A stretch of DNA of 64,000 bases, taken from the NCBI RefSeq assembly GCF_035666175.1, contig NZ_CP142016.1, forward strand, positions 1,736,001 through 1,800,000, given 5' to 3'. The stretch's first letter is position 1; each line of letters starts with the position of its first letter. The stretch comes from Riemerella anatipestifer (GTDB lineage: Bacteria > Bacteroidota > Bacteroidia > Flavobacteriales > Weeksellaceae). Under the pieces are notes generated by a model that worked only from the letters and a program-made list of their open reading frames with translations, ran no database searches and had not been told where the DNA came from. This document shows, piece after piece, positions 1-8,203 of the stretch. The position numbers and the translations under genes are program-made.

Positions 1-206
1 ACACAAAAGCTAATGGGGAGAAAGTATTTAGCTTTGCTACAGGGCTTTCCATATTATTATTCTACGCTTTTGCGATGCAGTGCATCTCTACTATAGCAGT
101 GGTTTATAGAGAAACTAAAAGCTGGAAATGGACTTTGATTCAAATCGTAGGAATGTCAGGATTGGCATATGTAGCATCTTTAATAGTGTATCAAATATTC
201 AAGTAA
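1..206 (+). CDS. feoB: Ferrous iron transport protein B, C-terminal end (partial)
   Basis: The reading frame is already open at the window edge and stops at the TAA ending at 206, so only about 67 C-terminal residues are seen. They read as hydrophobic helices with ATGLSILLFYAF, QCISTIAVVYRET and SWKWTLIQ, which I recognise as the end of FeoB, the inner-membrane GTP-driven Fe(II) permease. A small Cys-rich membrane protein of the type found beside FeoB starts nine bases downstream, which supports the call. The GTPase domain lies outside the window, so integrity of the whole gene cannot be judged. Confidence 0.85.
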   Translation, partial: TKANGEKVFSFATGLSILLFYAFAMQCISTIAVVYRETKSWKWTLIQIVGMSGLAYVASLIVYQIFK

Positions 207-214
207 ACTAAACT

Positions 215-364
215 ATGAATGCACTTTGGTTACAATATATTATTATTTTACTTGTTTTTTTAATGGCGAGTTATTCTCTTTTTAAAGTGGTAAAAAAAAG
301 TGTTTCTCCTACCAAATTCAAAAGCAAACGAACCCATTGCGACAAAGATTGTGGCTGTTCTTGA
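215..364 (+). CDS. FeoB-associated Cys-rich membrane protein
   Basis: This is a 49-residue ORF too short for usual ORF cut-offs. It has one N-terminal transmembrane helix (roughly residues 4-24, LWLQYIIILLVFLMASYSLF), a basic linker and a C-terminal cysteine cluster HCDKDCGCS. That layout matches the small proteins that follow feoB in many bacteria and are thought to assist ferrous iron uptake. It starts 8 bases after the feoB stop and is probably co-transcribed with it. The function of the Cys cluster (metal handling) is family-level inference. Confidence 0.75.
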   Translation: MNALWLQYIIILLVFLMASYSLFKVVKKSVSPTKFKSKRTHCDKDCGCS

Positions 365-394
365 GTTATTTAAGTGTTAAATAAAATTTATTTT

Positions 395-420
395 CAAAAA
401 ATAGTAAAACTATTGTTTTG
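395..420. terminator. Bidirectional terminator-like hairpin
   Basis: CAAAA-AATAGT, a three-base loop, then ACTATT-G-TTTTG form an 11-bp stem with one bulged G, flanked by A and T runs. It lies between the convergent feoB operon and aat and could end transcription from both sides. The stem is AT-rich, so it is weak. Confidence 0.4.
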
Positions 421-443
421 TATTATTTAAAATAGTAAATTTG
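413..443 (+). promoter_or_regulatory. Orphan Bacteroidota-type promoter match
   Basis: TTG at 413-415, a 20-base spacer and TAAATTTG at 436-443 fit the flavobacterial promoter consensus. No plus-strand gene follows; transcription from here would run antisense into the end of aat. It may be a chance match in AT-rich DNA. Confidence 0.25.
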
Positions 444-475
444 CAGTCTTTCATTTTTACTTTTTATTAGATTTA

Positions 476-1159
476 TTAGGATTGCTGTGTGTAACTATTT
501 AGTTCACACAGCTTTTTGTTTTTTATTTGAGGGTCTAAAATATCAAGGAAAATTTCCTTTCTTATAAGTGTTGCTCCAAGGCTTTCTAAATGTTGGGAAT
601 AAACCTGACAGTCTATCAATCTTATTTGGTTGCAATATTTCTCAGCAAAATAGATAAGCCCGGCTTTAGAGGCGTTGCTTGCCTTGCTGAACATACTTTC
701 TCCACAGAATATATTATGAGTCATGATACCATAAAATCCACCGACGAGAATGTTATTCTGATAAACTTCTATACTTTTTGCAATGCCTAGTTGGTGTAAT
801 CTAAGATAGGTTTCTATCATTTGCTCAGTAATCCAAGTCCCATCTTGTTCGGAGCGTTTTATGTGAGCACAATTTTTAATAACGGCTTCAAAGTTGTGAT
901 TTTCTTTAAACTCAAAACAATTACTTTTCATAATTTTCCTCATAGATTTAGATATTTTTATCTGTCTAGGAAATAATACAAACCTTTCTAGCGGAGACCA
1001 CCAAAGGATTTCTTCTCCTTCATTAAACCATGGGAAAATGCCATTTTGATAAGCTAATAGTACTCTTTTAGGAGAAAGGTCACCACCAATAGCTACAATG
1101 TCTTCTTTTTGATAATAGGGATTAGGAAAAACGATAGTTTCTTTAGGTAAAAGAATCAT
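476..1159 (-). CDS. aat: Leucyl/phenylalanyl-tRNA--protein transferase
   Basis: Aat transfers Leu or Phe from charged tRNA to proteins with N-terminal Arg or Lys, marking them for ClpAP-type degradation (N-end rule), in the cytoplasm. Visible family signatures are FPNPYY near the N-terminus, GIFPWFNEGEEILWWSP, the YLRLHQLGIAKSIEVY segment and GGFYGI...FCGESMFS. I chose the ATG at 1159 (MILLPKE) rather than an in-frame GTG ten codons upstream because that GTG lies inside the stem of the terminator that follows the DUF3127 gene. The resulting 227 residues are close to the usual length. It is a single gene on the minus strand, downstream of the DUF3127 gene. Confidence 0.9.
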   Translation of the reverse strand: MILLPKETIVFPNPYYQKEDIVAIGGDLSPKRVLLAYQNGIFPWFNEGEEILWWSPLERFVLFPRQIKISKSMRKIMKSNCFEFKENHNFEAVIKNCAHIKRSEQDGTWITEQMIETYLRLHQLGIAKSIEVYQNNILVGGFYGIMTHNIFCGESMFSKASNASKAGLIYFAEKYCNQIRLIDCQVYSQHLESLGATLIRKEIFLDILDPQIKNKKLCELNSYTQQS

Positions 1160-1172
1160 AAGGAGTAAGGGT

Positions 1173-1210
1173 TTAAATAATAATCCCACCTATTTAAAAT
1201 GGTGGGATTG
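1173..1210 (-). terminator. Terminator of the DUF3127 gene
   Basis: AATCCCACC (1182-1190) and GGTGGGATT (1201-1209) form a perfect 9-bp stem with a 10-base loop. Read on the minus strand it is followed by a T-rich stretch. It separates the DUF3127 gene from aat and decides against the upstream GTG start of aat. Confidence 0.65.
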
Positions 1211-1231
1211 TATTAGATAGTATTATTTTAA

Positions 1232-1612
1232 TTAAAATGGTAAATCGTCATCTTCGTCCTCAAAAGGATTTTCGTTAGATGATGAGGTTGTTTGTGAAGC
1301 GTTCATAGCTTGTGTGGGTTCGTTTTGGTAGCCAGAACCTTCGGTTTTTTCTATTCTCCAGCCAACGATAGAGTTAAAGTACTTTACTTCACCTTGAGGG
1401 CTTGTCCACTCTCTACCTCTAATGTTGATGCCTATTTTCACAGCATCACCTTCGGAAAAAGGTTCTAAAGCATGAACTTTTTCTTGTAAAAATTCTATAT
1501 TGATAGGTTGTGGGTATTGTTCTTGGGTTAGTAAAACTAATTCTCTTTTCTGAAACCCACTTGGAAATGTTTGTATTTCTCCTATTTTTTTAATTGTACC
1601 TTGTAACTCCAT
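1232..1612 (-). CDS. DUF3127 protein with SSB-like acidic tail
   Basis: A 126-residue protein starting MELQGTIKKIGEIQTFPSGFQKREL, which matches the Bacteroidota DUF3127 family, predicted to have an OB-fold-like core. Residues 1-90 hold the domain; a low-complexity Ser/Gln/Asn linker follows, and the protein ends in EDEDDDLPF. That acidic tip ending in Pro-Phe closely resembles the C-terminal tail through which single-strand DNA-binding proteins recruit partners. A DNA-binding or SSB-like role is therefore inference from fold and tail; no biochemical function is established to my knowledge. It is monocistronic, with its own terminator. Confidence 0.8.
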   Translation of the reverse strand: MELQGTIKKIGEIQTFPSGFQKRELVLLTQEQYPQPINIEFLQEKVHALEPFSEGDAVKIGINIRGREWTSPQGEVKYFNSIVGWRIEKTEGSGYQNEPTQAMNASQTTSSSNENPFEDEDDDLPF

Positions 1613-1761
1613 TGTCTTAAAATGTATTTTTAATAGACCGTAAAGATAAGAATAAAAAATAAATATTTTATAAAATTTGGGTTTTGGGTTTTCTTTTTAT
1701 TGCTTATTTGTGTTGATTATCAAATCGGTAAAAATAATGTTGTAAAAATTAACAAAAAAAC

Positions 1762-1793
1762 TTGGATAGAATTGAAAAAAGTTTCTATATTTG
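1762..1793 (+). promoter_or_regulatory. Promoter of the tRNA operon
   Basis: TTG at 1762-1764, a 21-base spacer and TATATTTG at 1786-1793 fit the flavobacterial consensus and sit about 70 bases before the first tRNA. Confidence 0.6.
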
Positions 1794-1861
1794 CAACCAC
1801 AAAAGAGGAGTTATCTCTTCTTGAGTAGAGTAAAAGTTTTTACATAGTTTTTTAAACATCT

Positions 1862-1943
1862 GCGGATGTGGTGTAATTGGTAGCCACGCTAGACTTAGGA
1901 TCTAGTGCCGAGAGGCGTGGGGGTTCGAGTCCCTTCATCCGCA
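1862..1943 (+). tRNA. tRNA-Leu (UAG)
   Basis: The acceptor stem GCGGATG/CATCCGC is perfect, with discriminator A. The anticodon stem CTAGA/TCTAG encloses loop CTTAGGA, giving anticodon TAG. A long variable arm of the class II type supports leucine. GGTTCGAGT marks the T-loop. CCA is not encoded. Confidence 0.95.
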
Positions 1944-1949
1944 CTGTTT

Positions 1950-2022
1950 GCGAAAATAGCTCAGCTGGTAGAGCGCAACCTTGCCAAGGTTGAGGTCGCG
2001 GGTTCGAACCCCGTTTTTCGCT
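1950..2022 (+). tRNA. tRNA-Gly (GCC)
   Basis: The acceptor stem GCGAAAA/TTTTCGC is perfect. The anticodon stem CAACC/GGTTG encloses TTGCCAA, giving anticodon GCC. The T-arm GCGGG/TTCGAAC is standard and length is 73 bases. It lies six bases after tRNA-Leu(UAG) in the same operon. Confidence 0.95.
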
Positions 2023-2032
2023 CTGTCTATAT

Positions 2033-2116
2033 GCCCTGGTGGTGGAACTGGTAGACACGCAGGACTTAAAATCCTGTGCCTCTTTTGGCGTGCGGGTTCA
2101 AGTCCCGCCTGGGGTA
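2033..2116 (+). tRNA. tRNA-Leu (UAA)
   Basis: The acceptor stem GCCCTGG/CTGGGGT pairs with three G-U wobbles, followed by discriminator A. The anticodon stem CAGGA/TCCTG encloses CTTAAAA, giving TAA. The long variable arm and GGTTCAAGT T-loop fit a class II leucine tRNA. Confidence 0.93.
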
Positions 2117-2118
2117 CG

Positions 2119-2158
2119 AAAAGACTGATTATCATATTGATTTTCAGTCTTTTTTGTT
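2119..2158 (+). terminator. Terminator of the tRNA operon
   Basis: AAAAGACTGA (2119-2128) pairs with TCAGTCTTTT (2144-2153), followed by more T, directly after the last tRNA. This is a strong Rho-independent terminator. Confidence 0.85.
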
Positions 2159-2398
2159 TTTGTGGGTGACTAAAAGGGTGGCTATACTCTTTTTAAACAT
2201 ATATCAAGTATATAAGTCAGCCATATTCATTTTAAGTTAAAAAAAACAGTATTTCTAACTTAATCCCTATCAATTTTCTACATTATTTAGTATTTTAGCA
2301 CCATAAAATACAAGATTATCCTGCTTTGCTAAAATCAATATTTTCACTATATAGATTGGCACTGCATTAAGTCTTTTATCATCTTAAATAATAAAACT

Positions 2399-3378
2399 AC
2401 CCGTTGTGCATTATGAAATGAAAAAAACAAGAGTTGTTTATTAGACTGAAAATAAGTATATTGTTTTTGCTATAAAACGATATAAATGAACAACATAGAG
2501 CAAATATATGAAAGAATTTTGGAAGTTTTAGGACTTTTTTCAGAAAATCAACTGATTAGTTATCAGAGAAGAACACCTAAAATGAGCGATTTAGAAGTCA
2601 TAAGTCTTAATATTACTGCTGAATACTTGAGTATTGATAGCGAATTACAGTTATTTAGAAAATTGCCAAACTCTCTGATAAACAAAATTGAAAGAAGTGT
2701 TTACAATAAGCGAAAACGAAGACTATCCCTACAAACAGAGCAAATTAGACAGCGTATTTCGATGGAGTTCAATGAGTTTGAAGATATTTTTATCGTTGAT
2801 AGCATGCCAATGAAAGTTTGTGAAAACGCTCGTTCTACTCGTTCAAAAATTTGTAAAGAGCAATCCTATTCTTCACCAACATATGGTTATTGTGCTTCAC
2901 AGAAATTATATTTCTATGGCTATAAACTACACGCAGTATGTTCTTTAAATGGTGTGATTAAGAATTTTGATATAAGCCCTGCATCCGTTCACGACATCCA
3001 CTATTTAAAAGATAGTGGTGAGCAAATGCGAAACTGTACTTTAATTGGAGATAGAGGCTATTTATCAGCAAAAGTTCAAATAGATTTATTTAACTATGCT
3101 AATATTAAATTAGATACACCAATGAGAAGTAATGAGAAAGATTATATTCCTCAATTTTCATTGTACAAGAAAAAGCGAAAACGAATTGAGACATTTTTCT
3201 CTCAACTTTGCGACCAATTTATGATTAAAAGAAACTATGCTAAAACTTTTGAAGGCTTTAAAACAAGGATAATCAGTAAAATAACCGCCGCAACGGTTAT
3301 TCAATATATCAATAAATTTATCTTCCAAAGAAAATTAAATCATCTAAAAATCAGTATTATTTAAAATGCACAACGAGT
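2399..3378 (+). mobile_element. IS982-family element (ISRa1-like), copy 1
   Basis: A 980-bp element with termini ACCCGTTGTGCATT and, read inward from the right, ACTCGTTGTGCATT (13 of 14 matching). It encodes one transposase. The flanks differ (left ...ataaaact, right ttatagag...), so there is no target duplication. That implies recombination or deletion after insertion. Its right flank enters a 5'-truncated gene. Element boundaries were set from the four copies that do have target duplications. Confidence 0.93.
2486..3364 (+). CDS. IS982-family transposase, copy 1
   Basis: A 292-residue DDE transposase. The candidate catalytic acidic residues are Asp in FIVDSMPMK, Asp in LIGDRGYLS and Glu in RKRIETFFSQ, in the IS982/DUF772-like arrangement. 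The N-terminal third (residues 1-90) is the likely DNA-binding part. This copy differs from the others by Glu instead of Gln in RSNEKDY and has DSGEQM and KRNYAK. The frame is intact, so it is presumably active. The stop codon lies 14 bases inside the right terminus. Confidence 0.95.
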   Translation: MNNIEQIYERILEVLGLFSENQLISYQRRTPKMSDLEVISLNITAEYLSIDSELQLFRKLPNSLINKIERSVYNKRKRRLSLQTEQIRQRISMEFNEFEDIFIVDSMPMKVCENARSTRSKICKEQSYSSPTYGYCASQKLYFYGYKLHAVCSLNGVIKNFDISPASVHDIHYLKDSGEQMRNCTLIGDRGYLSAKVQIDLFNYANIKLDTPMRSNEKDYIPQFSLYKKKRKRIETFFSQLCDQFMIKRNYAKTFEGFKTRIISKITAATVIQYINKFIFQRKLNHLKISII

Positions 3379-3584
3379 TTATAGAGTTAATTGCTAATGC
3401 TGATGGCGAATACGAAGATGCCGAAAAAAGAAAATTGAATGAAATTAATGAAGCAATCGAAAAAGGTCATTTAGTAAAACCAACTAAAACTTCTAATTTC
3501 TTAAAAACATGGCAAGTAAGTTACCCTCTAATAATACTAATGGTGGTTCTTATTTATTTACTTATCAATAGTCTTATTAAATAA
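3379..3584 (+). pseudogene. 5'-truncated small membrane protein remnant
   Basis: The frame enters from IS copy 1, whose last bases supply an in-frame ATG (MHNEF...), so the annotated start would be IS-derived and the native N-terminus is gone. About 67 native residues remain: a charged segment (IANADGEYEDAEKRKLNEI) and a C-terminal membrane helix (SYPLIILMVVLIYLLIN). I do not recognise the family. It sits 28 bases before the first DUF262 gene and could have been part of that operon. It may still be expressed as an IS fusion. Confidence 0.5.
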
Positions 3585-3612
3585 TTTACCATTCATAATT
3601 TTTATCAAAATA

Positions 3613-5304
3613 ATGGGAAATAATAGCATATCAATAAAACCAATTGCTGATTTATTAAAGTTCAATTTTTATATTCCGTCATATCAAAGAGGCTATCGCT
3701 GGACAGAACAACAAGTAACAGATCTACTAAATGACATTAATGAATTTACGCCAAAAGAAATTAAAAATTCTGATGAAAAAACTTGGTATTGCTTACAGCC
3801 TATTGTAGTAAAGCAAAAAGAAGCAAATGAATGGGATGTCATTGATGGTCAGCAACGACTTACAACAGTATTATTAGTTTTACACTATTTAAATCAAGGT
3901 TATGTTGAAACTAGACAAAAAAAAACTATTTAATCTAATATATGAAACAAGAGAAAACTCATCAGAATTTTTGAAAAAAGAATTGGATGGACAAACAATA
4001 GATGAAACTAACATCGATTACTATTTTATCTTTTCTGCATATAAAACAATATGTGATTGGTTTAAAGACCAAGGAGAGCAATTTGATATAAATACATTTG
4101 AATCAAAATTTAATTTTCATACGAAAGTTATTTGGTATGAAACCTCTAAAGCTGAAGATTCAATTGATATTTTCACTAGAATAAATAGTGGTAAAATTCC
4201 TTTAACAAATGCTGAATTAATAAAAGCACTATTCTTAAATAGTTCTAATTTCACAAATACAGATACAGAAAAACTTCGTTTGAAACAATTAGAAATCGCA
4301 TCAGAATGGGATAGAATTGAGTACGCTTTACAAGATGATTCTTTTTGGTATTTCATAAACAAAAGTGAAAATAATGTTGCAACGAGAATTGAGTATATTT
4401 TCAATTTAATGTCTGACAATTTTGGTGATGACAAATATTCAACTTTCTATTTTTTTAGTGAAAAATTTAAAAACAAGACAGAAAATGAGATAAATGTTAA
4501 TTGGCAAGAAATAAAAAAATATTTTCAAACTCTTGAAGAGTGGTACTATAATAGAGAATTATATCACAAAATTGGATATTTAATTTCAATAGGCACAAAT
4601 ATCAGAAGTATTCTTAAAGAAAAAAGAGAAAAAACTAAAACAGAATTTGCAAATTGGATAAAACAAGAGATAGAAGCAAATTTTAAACTTGTAAATCTGG
4701 AAGAATTAGAATACAATGGAAAATATGTAAGGGAGATTTTATTACTTCATAACATTCAAACAATGCTCAATAATGAAGAAGAGACCACTCGCTTCCCTTT
4801 TGAAAGATATAAAAAAGAATTATGGAATGTTGAACACATTCACGCGATTGCCACAGAAGTTAAAGTAAAAAAAGAAAGCCAAGTTGATTGGTTAAAAAAC
4901 AATTTTATTAAAACAAATAATCACAAAGATGAAAAAATAAATAATCAGATAAAACAAATTATTGAGAATAATGACCCCATAAATGAAGAAGATTTTAGTG
5001 ATATTGTTGATTACGTTTTAGGGGAAGAAGATAACAGTATAAAAAACCTTTGTTTATTAGATCGGGGAACAAATCGCTCTTACAAAAATGATTCTTTCAA
5101 AAAAAAAGAAAAAAAATAATTGAAAGAGAAATTGAAGGGACTTTTATTCCAATCTGCACCAAGAATATCTTTATGAAATATTATTCTGAAAATGTTAAAG
5201 ATATAGAAATATGGAATGAAAGTGATAGAATATCTTATATCAATGAGATACAAAAAGTAATTGATCAGTATTTGCCTAAAACAGAATTTGAAGAACATGA
5301 ATAA
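3613..5304 (+). pseudogene. DUF262/DUF1524 protein, GmrSD-like, two frameshifts
   Basis: The protein starts with a DUF262 domain (YIPSYQRGYRWTEQQV and DVIDGQQRLTTVLL, residues 20-95) and ends with a DUF1524-like His-Me nuclease signature (WNVEHIHA, later NLCLLDRGTNRSYKN). This is the architecture of GmrSD-type modification-dependent restriction enzymes, in which DUF262 hydrolyses NTP and DUF1524 cuts DNA. Two one-base slips in poly-A tracts break it: an extra A in the A9 run near 3919-3927 and a missing A in the A8 run near 5112-5120. Correcting both gives about 563 residues ending at 5304. The ATG of the next gene overlaps the end. The slips could be real decay, phase variation or assembly error. 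An anti-phage role is inferred from family. Confidence 0.8.
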
Positions 5305-7223
5305 CATTCAAACATCAGAAAAACTAACCTTTCATGAGTTGATCAGTAAACATTATATAGAAAATCCAATAATTCAACGAGATTATGCTCAAGGTAGAGA
5401 AGGAAAAGAAGAGATACGGACTAACTTTTTGAAAGCACTATTAGAAATTGTAAACGAAAAAAAATAGAATTAGATTTTGTTTATGGTAGTGTAAAAAATA
5501 ATATTTTACAACCTCTTGATGGTCAACAGCGATTAACAACCCTATTCCTTTTATATTGGTTTATTGCAATCAAAGAAAATAAATTATCAGCAGAGTTAAA
5601 AAAACTTTTAACAAAATTCAATTATGAAACACGAACGAGTTCAAAAGAATTTTGCAATGATTTAATTGATAAAGGTATTGTTTATAATAAGGAACAAAAA
5701 ATATCTGACCTTATAATAGATAGCCCTTGGTTCTTTCTCTCATGGAAAAGAGATCCAACCATAAAATCAATGTTAACTATGTTAGATGCAATTCAAGAAG
5801 TTTTTAAAGAAAAAACAAATGTTTGGGAAAAATTAAATAACATCAGCTTTCATTATATTGAAATGCAAAATTTCGGACTTTCCGATGATTTATATATTAA
5901 AATGAATGCGAGAGGTAAACCCCTGACAGATTTTGAAAATTTCAAGGCAAAATTCGAGCAATATATAAAACAAAATAATTGGGAAAACAATGAAAACCCA
6001 ATGGAAACATTCTCTCACAAGGTTGATTCTCATTGGATAGATTTATTTTGGAATTACCGCAATGATGAAAATGTTTTTGATGAACAACTTTTAAATTTTT
6101 TCAGAACACTTGCCGTAATAAATTACACAATTAAAGCAAATAGTAAAGAAGAAAAGTTTAGAAAAAATCTTGATTTATTGAGAGGGAATCAAAAAGTTTC
6201 ATTTAATAAATATTTGGAGTTAGATTGTTTTGACACTGAATATTTTAAAATGCTGAAATCTGTATTAAATAAAATATCTGACAAAAAAGGACTAAAAACA
6301 TTTTTAACAGACGCAACTTATATAAACGAAAATGAAATTTTTAATGGTGCTATTAAAAATAATTTAGGATACGCTGAACTATTAAAATTATTTAGTTTCT
6401 ATCAATATTTAACTAGTGATAGTGAAATAGACATAGCAAATCTACAAAATTGGTTGAGAATTGTTCGAAATCTTGTTGAAGCACACAGATTATATTATGA
6501 TAATGCAAATACATTTGCAGACTCATTAGTATTCTTTTCAAAATTAATACTACATAAAAACAATATTATAGAATATTTTAGAGATTATGTAAATCCAGAA
6601 GAAAAAGGATTCCCAAAATTTATAATTGAAGAAGAAAAAACAAAAGCAAGATTAATTTCAGAAAATAATGATTGGAAAAATGCAATTATTAATATTGAAA
6701 ACCACTCCTATTTTAATGGACAAATTGGATTTTTATTAGATTGGTGTAAAGATGAGAATAATCAATATTCCTTAGAAAACTTTACCAAATATTCAGAAAA
6801 AGCAAAAGCAATATTTAATAATGATGGATTAAAACATTTTGACAAATTTCTTTTTGAGAGAGCGTTATTAGCTACGGGTGATTATTTACTTAGTAAAGGG
6901 AGAAATCGTAGTTTTTTAATCAGTAAAGGACGTGATTTGCGTGACATTAGTTGGAAAAGACTTTTGCGTGACGATAGCGAACAGCGTAAGATTTTAAAAG
7001 TACTTTTCGATAAAATTAATCCTTCAACTTTAAATGAAGATTTAGAGAAAATTATAATAGACTTTTCTGACAAAAATGATTGGAGATATTATTTTATTAA
7101 ACAGTATGAAATGATTGAAACTTGTGGAGAACAAAAACTTATAAGAAAGGATAGTAGCGGATTTGACATTCTTTTATTAGGTTCTTCGATGACGAGTGGA
7201 TTTCATAAAGAATATTATTCTTA
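5297..7223 (+). pseudogene. Second DUF262 protein, frameshifted and cut off by IS copy 2
   Basis: The ATG at 5297 overlaps the preceding DUF262 gene by eight bases, so the two were probably translationally coupled. An N-terminal DUF262 domain shows NPIIQRDYAQGR, DGQQRLTTLFLL and, further on, KMNARGKPLTDFENFKAKFEQY; the remaining 400 or so residues are alpha-helical and unassigned. One A is missing in an A8 run at about 5456-5463, splitting the frame. The 3' end is lost: the stop after HKEYYS is TAA whose last A is the first base of IS copy 2, so the native codon was TA-something (probably Tyr) and the protein continued. A partner role in a two-gene defence system is inference. Confidence 0.75.
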
Positions 7224-8203
7224 ACCCGTTGTGCATTATGAAATGAAAAAAACAAGAGTTGTTTATTAGACTGAAAATCAGTATATTGTTTTTGCTATAA
7301 AACGATATAAATGAACAACATAGAGCAAATATATGAAAGAATTTTGGAAGTTTTAGGACTTTTTTCAGAAAATCAACTGATTAGTTATCAGAGAAGAACA
7401 CCTAAAATGAGCGATTTAGAAGTCATAAGTCTTAATATTACTGCTGAATACTTGAGTATTGATAGCGAATTACAGTTATTTAGAAAATTGCCAAACTCTC
7501 TGATAAACAAAATTGAAAGAAGTGTTTACAATAAGCGAAAACGAAGACTATCCCTACAAACAGAGCAAATTAGACAACGTATTTCGATGGAGTTCAATGA
7601 GTTTGAAGATATTTTTATCGTTGATAGCATGCCAATGAAAGTTTGTGAAAACGCTCGTTCTACTCGTTCAAAAATTTGTAAAGAGCAATCCTATTCTTCA
7701 CCAACATATGGTTATTGTGCTTCACAGAAATTATATTTCTATGGCTATAAACTACACGCAGTATGTTCTTTAAATGGTGTGATTAAGAATTTTGATATAA
7801 GCCCTGCATCCGTTCACGACATCCACTATTTAAAAGATATTGGTGAGCAAATGCGAAACTGTACTTTAATTGGAGATAGAGGCTATTTATCAGCAAAAGT
7901 TCAAATAGATTTATTTAACTATGCTAATATTAAATTAGATACACCAATGAGAAGTAATCAGAAAGATTATATTCCTCAATTTTCATTGTACAAGAAAAAG
8001 CGAAAACGAATTGAGACATTTTTCTCTCAACTTTGCGACCAATTTATGATTAAAAGAAACAATGCTAAAACTTTTGAAGGCTTTAAAACAAGGATAATCA
8101 GTAAAATAACCGCCGCAACGGTTATTCAATATATCAATAAATTTATCTTCCAAAGAAAATTAAATCATCTAAAAATCAGTATTATTTAAAATGCACAACG
8201 AGT
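7224..8203 (+). mobile_element. IS982-family element, copy 2
   Basis: A 980-bp copy in the same orientation as copy 1. No target duplication is present (left ...tattctta, right ttgttttaa...). It sits between two truncated genes, a DUF262 gene on its left and a minus-strand surface-protein gene on its right, so it marks a deletion or rearrangement breakpoint rather than a simple insertion. Confidence 0.93.
7311..8189 (+). CDS. IS982-family transposase, copy 2
   Basis: Intact 292-residue transposase. It carries the variants DIGEQM, RSNQKDY and KRNNAK, and its translation is identical to copy 3. It differs from copy 1 at these three sites. Catalytic Asp, Asp and Glu motifs are all kept. Confidence 0.95.
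   Translation: MNNIEQIYERILEVLGLFSENQLISYQRRTPKMSDLEVISLNITAEYLSIDSELQLFRKLPNSLINKIERSVYNKRKRRLSLQTEQIRQRISMEFNEFEDIFIVDSMPMKVCENARSTRSKICKEQSYSSPTYGYCASQKLYFYGYKLHAVCSLNGVIKNFDISPASVHDIHYLKDIGEQMRNCTLIGDRGYLSAKVQIDLFNYANIKLDTPMRSNQKDYIPQFSLYKKKRKRIETFFSQLCDQFMIKRNNAKTFEGFKTRIISKITAATVIQYINKFIFQRKLNHLKISII

Noticed and set aside
1160-1189. GTG start of aat
   Set aside because: It lies in the stem of the DUF3127 terminator; the ATG at 1159 gives the normal N-terminus.
1852-2169. Three ORFs overlapping the tRNA genes
   Set aside because: They read through well-formed tRNA-Leu, tRNA-Gly and tRNA-Leu on either strand.
2399-8203. Composite transposon formed by IS copies 1 and 2 around the DUF262 genes
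   Set aside because: The outermost flanks share no direct repeat, and genes are truncated at both inner ends, so a single composite transposition is not supported; rearrangement is more likely.
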